Source of the DNA: Gamsiella multidivaricata
Lineage: Eukaryota > Mortierellomycota > Mortierellomycetes > Mortierellales > Mortierellaceae
Assembly (NCBI RefSeq): GCF_025024155.1
Contig: NW_026251824.1
Coordinates: 25,362 to 89,361, forward strand
Length of the DNA stretch: 64,000 nt
Direction of reading: 5' to 3'
A program made the position numbers and the translations under genes. The notes beneath the pieces were generated by a model. That model did not search any database. It had not been told where the DNA came from and saw nothing but the letters and a program-made list of their open reading frames with translations. Within the stretch, counting starts at the first letter, position 1. Each line of letters opens with the position of its first letter. Positions 60,273 through 64,000 of this stretch are shown one piece after another.

Positions 60273-63200
60273 ATGAAACTAGAGATCAAGGTACCATGGC
60301 CCTCACCCGACATTCATCTGCTTTTGAAATAAACATATGAAGGAGCGTTGACCCGTCTCCGAGTCTGAATCAGCTATGAATAGGCCTCCCATCAACTCAC
60401 CTTCATCTTGCTATGGAATAGAAAAAATTGCTGGCACGCTCTGAGCGTGTCAAGTCCATGGACTTTCATCCAACAGAACCCTGGATTCTAGCCAGTTTGT
60501 ACGATGGACATGCATACATCTGGAATTATGAGACCCAGGTAACGCCTTTATTAGATGTTGTATTGATAAGTCATTTTTTGAGCGTGTACGAATTGATTTG
60601 GAAGCGTACTAATACAGTTACTGCTCACGCTATTTCCTGCTGTTCAACGTGGCAACTTCCTATTTGTGTAGGCACTGGTTAAGACCTTTGAAGTCACGGA
60701 TCAGCCAGGTACAGACCGAGTTTGAATTCACAGGAACCCTTCCCAGCGTTAACACCCCATCCTCTAAGAACGCTAAAAGCTAAACGGGACTTCGGTTTTA
60801 TGAATGATCAATGTAGTCCGCGCCGCCAAGTTCATCGCTCGTAAGAACTATGTGATCACAGGATCGGACGACATGCAGCTCCGCGTATTCAATTACAACA
60901 CGCACGAGAAGGTTCACAGTTGGGATGCTCACAGTGACTACATTCGCTGCATTGCTGTCCATCCGACTCTTCCGTACGTGCTCTCGGGCTCGGATGACAT
61001 GACGATCCGTCTGTGGGACTGGGACAAGAACTGGAAGTGCATTCAGGTACGTCTCGATCTCGTCTCTTTGCGAATTTTTATTATGCTACCGTCCAGGCCG
61101 AATGTGCCATACGAACGCTTATTTGTATGGCTCCTCCTTCTCAATTGAACTATATAGACCTTTGAAGGTCACACACATTTTATTATGACCATCACCATCA
61201 ACCCAAAGGATACCAACACGTTTGCCTCAGCCTGTGTCGACCGCACTGTCAAGGTGTGGTCTCTTGGATCGAGCGTGGCCAACTTTACGCTGGAAGGGCA
61301 TGAAAAGGGCGTTAACTGGGTCGACTACTATTATGGTGGAGAGAAACCGTATCTTGTCACGGCTGGTGATGACCAACTTGTCAAGATTTGGGACTACCAG
61401 AACAAAACCTGCGTTCAGACGCTGGAGGGGCATTCTCAAAACGTCACCTTCGCAGTCTTTCATCCAGACCTGCCGATCATCATTTCAGGAAGCGAAGATG
61501 GAAGCGTCAAGATCTGGCATGCCAACACTTACCGCCTTGAAAACACTCTGAACTATGGTCTCAACCGTGCCTGGGCTATTGCTTATCGTCGTTCGACGAA
61601 CGACGTTGGATTAGGCTTCGATCTTGGCTCCGTTGTTATTAAGGTAAGGATAGGTTCGCTGCAGCGTTGTAGTTACATTTGACTGCATGACAGAAAAGGC
61701 CTGATAGCATCTCTCTTTCTTTCATGGCTGTACTAAAAAAAAAAATTAAAAAAAAAATAGCTGGGTCGCGAGGAGCCCACAGTCAGCATGGACAGCGGTG
61801 GAAAGATCATCTGGGCTAAGCACAATGACATCCAGACGGCGAACATTAAGGCAAGCATGGGCGACGAGACTAAGGACGGCGAGCGTATCATTTGCTCTGC
61901 CAAGGATCTCGGAAACTGTGAAGTATACCCCCAAACCTTGCAACATAGCCCCAATGGTCGCTTCGTCGTCGTTTGCGGAGACGGAGAATACATCATCTAC
62001 ACTGCCTTGGCCTGGAGAAACAAGAGCTTTGGCAGTGGACTCGAGTTTGTCTGGGCATTGGATTCCAACTTGTATGCCGTCCGTGAATCATCCTCGAAAG
62101 TGAAGGTATTCAAGAACTTCAAGGAAAGACCCAATCTGATCAGACTCAATTACTCAGCCGAGGGCATCTTTGGAGGCACGCTACTCGGAGTGAGGAGTGC
62201 CAGCTTCTTGAACTTGTACGACTGGGAGACTGGTCTCACTGTCCGTCGCATTGACTGCGAGCCTAAGAACGTAAGCAGTGTTGAGCCTGAGATGCCAACG
62301 CCGTGATGCTGTGCTGTCACTATCCAAATACTTACCCAGCGATTGTCTTGCTTTTATTTATAATAGGTCTACTGGTCTGAGACTGGCGACTTAATGACCA
62401 TCGCCTGCAGTGACTCGTTCTACGTCTTGCGTTACAACCGTCTTGCCTATTCTCAGTTCGTCGAGGCTGGTGGACAGGTGGGCGAGGAAGGCGTTGAGGA
62501 AGCATTAGAATTTGTTACAGAAGTCCCTGAAAAGTACGCGCGTGGATATTTACAGTACTGAATATGTAAGACCGCCTTATCCTGCAGTGGTTAACCCGCT
62601 ACATCATTGCTTCCTTTGTGCTATTAGTGTTCAAACTGGTTGCTGGGTCGGAGACTGCTTCATCTACACCAACACTTCCAACCGCCTGAATTACCTGGTC
62701 GGTGGGCAGAGCCAGACCATTGCTCATTTCGACAATGCACAGTATCTTCTTGGATATATTCCCCGCGACAACCGTCTTTACCTCGTGGACAAGGATGTCA
62801 ACATTGTCAGCTATGCCATCTCGCTGATTGTCATCGAGTACCAGACTGCGATCCTTCGTGGTGACATGGAGACTGCCGAGACTTTGTTAGCACGTATTCC
62901 TCACGACCAATTGAATAAGATTGCTAGATTCTTGGAGGGCCAGGGCCTCAAGGAGCTCGCCTTAGAAGTCTCAACCGATCAAGAGCACAAATTCGATCTC
63001 GCGATTCAGCTAGAGAGGCTGGACGAAGCGGTCGTCATTGCTAGAGAATCGGATATGGAGCCAAAGTGGAAGACGCTGGGCGACTGTGCTATGAACAAGT
63101 GGAGGATCAACCTCGCGGAAGAGTGCTTTACCAACGCGAAGGATTTGAGCGGACTGCTGCTTATCTATACCTCGAGCGGAAACGCCGAAGGCATGAGACG

Positions 63201-64000
63201 ACTGGCGGCGATGGCTAAGGAGGCTGGAAAGAGCAACATTGCCTTTGCCTGTTACCTTTCTCTTGGCCAAGTTGAGGACTGTATTGACATTCTCATCGAG
63301 ACTGAGAGAATCCCCGAGGCAGCCATGATGGCTAGGACATACATGCCAAGGTGAGCAAGTGTTTTGCTTTCCTTGTGTCGCTGCACACTCTTTATATGAT
63401 ATTAGTCATATGTGCTAACCAATACCTTTATTCACTTTAGTGCTGTCCCTCGAGTTCTACAGCTCTGGAAAGAATCTCTTGTTGCCGCCAACAGGGAGAA
63501 GACAGCCCAGGCATTGGCCGATCCTGCCGAGTATGAGGAGATGTTTCCGGACCTTCAGTATGGACTCTTGGCAGAGCAGGCCATCAAGGCCGCACGAGCA
63601 AATTCTGTGCCAGCTACAGCCTACAAACAATGGAAAGAGAGCCTCCATCGCGACATCATCTCAGGTATGCGAGCGATACTAGATCTGTGCAGTTTTTCTG
63701 AAAGGTCTCTTAATGACATGCGTGCCAACATTATTTCCTTGCTCTTAACACTGCTGTAGACGTCAAGTTGGGATACGGTGTCCCGGACTTGTTGACACAG
63801 ATCTCTCACACCGAACCCGAAAGTCTTATTCAGATCTATGACGACTCAGCAGCGTCCAACCAAGTGAACGATGGTGACTCTAGGCAGCATCCTGTGATGT
63901 TGGAGGAGCCTGCAGATTCGATTATCAGTGACAATATGAGCCATCTATCCCTGGAGGTTAATACAACCGGAACTGGATCTGTAATGGACTACGAGAGCTC
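60273..64000 (+). CDS. SEC27: Beta'-COP, coatomer subunit (Sec27/COPB2), 3' end outside window
   Basis: A COPI coat subunit for Golgi-to-ER transport that binds dilysine cargo signals. Exons are 60273-60290, 60422-60538, 60672-60708, 60817-61046, 61158-61643, 61761-62270, 62367-62533, 62628-63350, 63441-63664 and 63760 to the edge. The start [27 protein letters not shown] aligns with the yeast and human starts. WD40 repeats follow ([69 protein letters not shown]), then LGREEP and the second propeller, then the alpha-solenoid ([36 protein letters not shown]). The exon 60270-60291 is only 21 nt, with an AG before it, so an upstream exon exists; an ATG|GT at 60096 would join in frame to give MGMKLEIK. 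About 30 or more C-terminal residues are missing. Confidence 0.95.

Noticed and set aside
1..64000. tRNA, 5S or other rRNA genes.
   Set aside because: By eye I found no B-box-like GGTTCGANTCC with a matching A box on either strand. A tRNAscan-SE run would be decisive.

Overview
This is nuclear DNA of a filamentous fungus, almost certainly an early-diverging one of the Mortierella type (Mortierellomycota). Three things support this. The genes are densely packed and interrupted by many short introns (mostly 60-280 nt, GT...AG). The 317-residue fatty-acid elongase at 12484-14035 looks nearly identical, as I remember it, to the Mortierella alpina elongase MAELO. A Gemin2 orthologue with an animal-like C-terminus, absent in that form from budding yeast, also fits an early-diverging fungus. 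I see no bacterial, viral or plasmid features, no rRNA or tRNA gene, no CRISPR array and no intact transposon.

Layout. 0.7-4.4 kb: a divergent pair, an Rcm1/NSUN5 rRNA m5C methyltransferase (-) and a Set5-like SET/MYND methyltransferase (+). 6.8-11.7 kb: two duplicated thioredoxin-fold genes flanking a GT15 Golgi mannosyltransferase; the second copy has a frameshift. 12.4-16.5 kb: elongase and epoxide hydrolase. 16.5-19.1 kb: UTP11 (-) and Gemin2 (+), divergent. 21-27.7 kb: two large, convergent, low-complexity single-pass membrane proteins of unknown role. 32-36.3 kb: a glutamine-rich HMG-box protein (+) and S-adenosylmethionine decarboxylase (-). 40-44.4 kb: UTP6 (-) and a Ydj1-type DnaJ (+), divergent. 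47.6-56.2 kb: proteasome subunit Rpn6, ankyrin-DHHC palmitoyltransferase Akr1, and an Ole1-type delta-9 desaturase. 58.9-64 kb: a small multi-pass membrane protein and the beta'-COP gene, which runs off the right edge.

The genes are mainly housekeeping. Three act in ribosome biogenesis (Rcm1, Utp11, Utp6), two in fatty-acid modification (elongase, desaturase), three in the secretory pathway (mannosyltransferase, Akr1, beta'-COP), two in protein quality control (Ydj1, Rpn6), one in polyamine synthesis and one in snRNP assembly. I see no operon-like logic; shared divergent promoters are the main form of linkage.

The gaps are AT/CT-rich with long A/T homopolymers and simple repeats. One 1.6-kb stretch (56.9-58.6 kb) looks like a decayed protein gene, and another (46.2-46.6 kb) could be a small gene or gene fragment. 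I joined exons by hand from reading-frame continuity, splice consensus and remembered family alignments. Coordinates given as CDS span the introns. No clear new biological system is evident; the least explained loci are the thioredoxin-GT15-thioredoxin block and the pair of membrane proteins at 21-27.7 kb.
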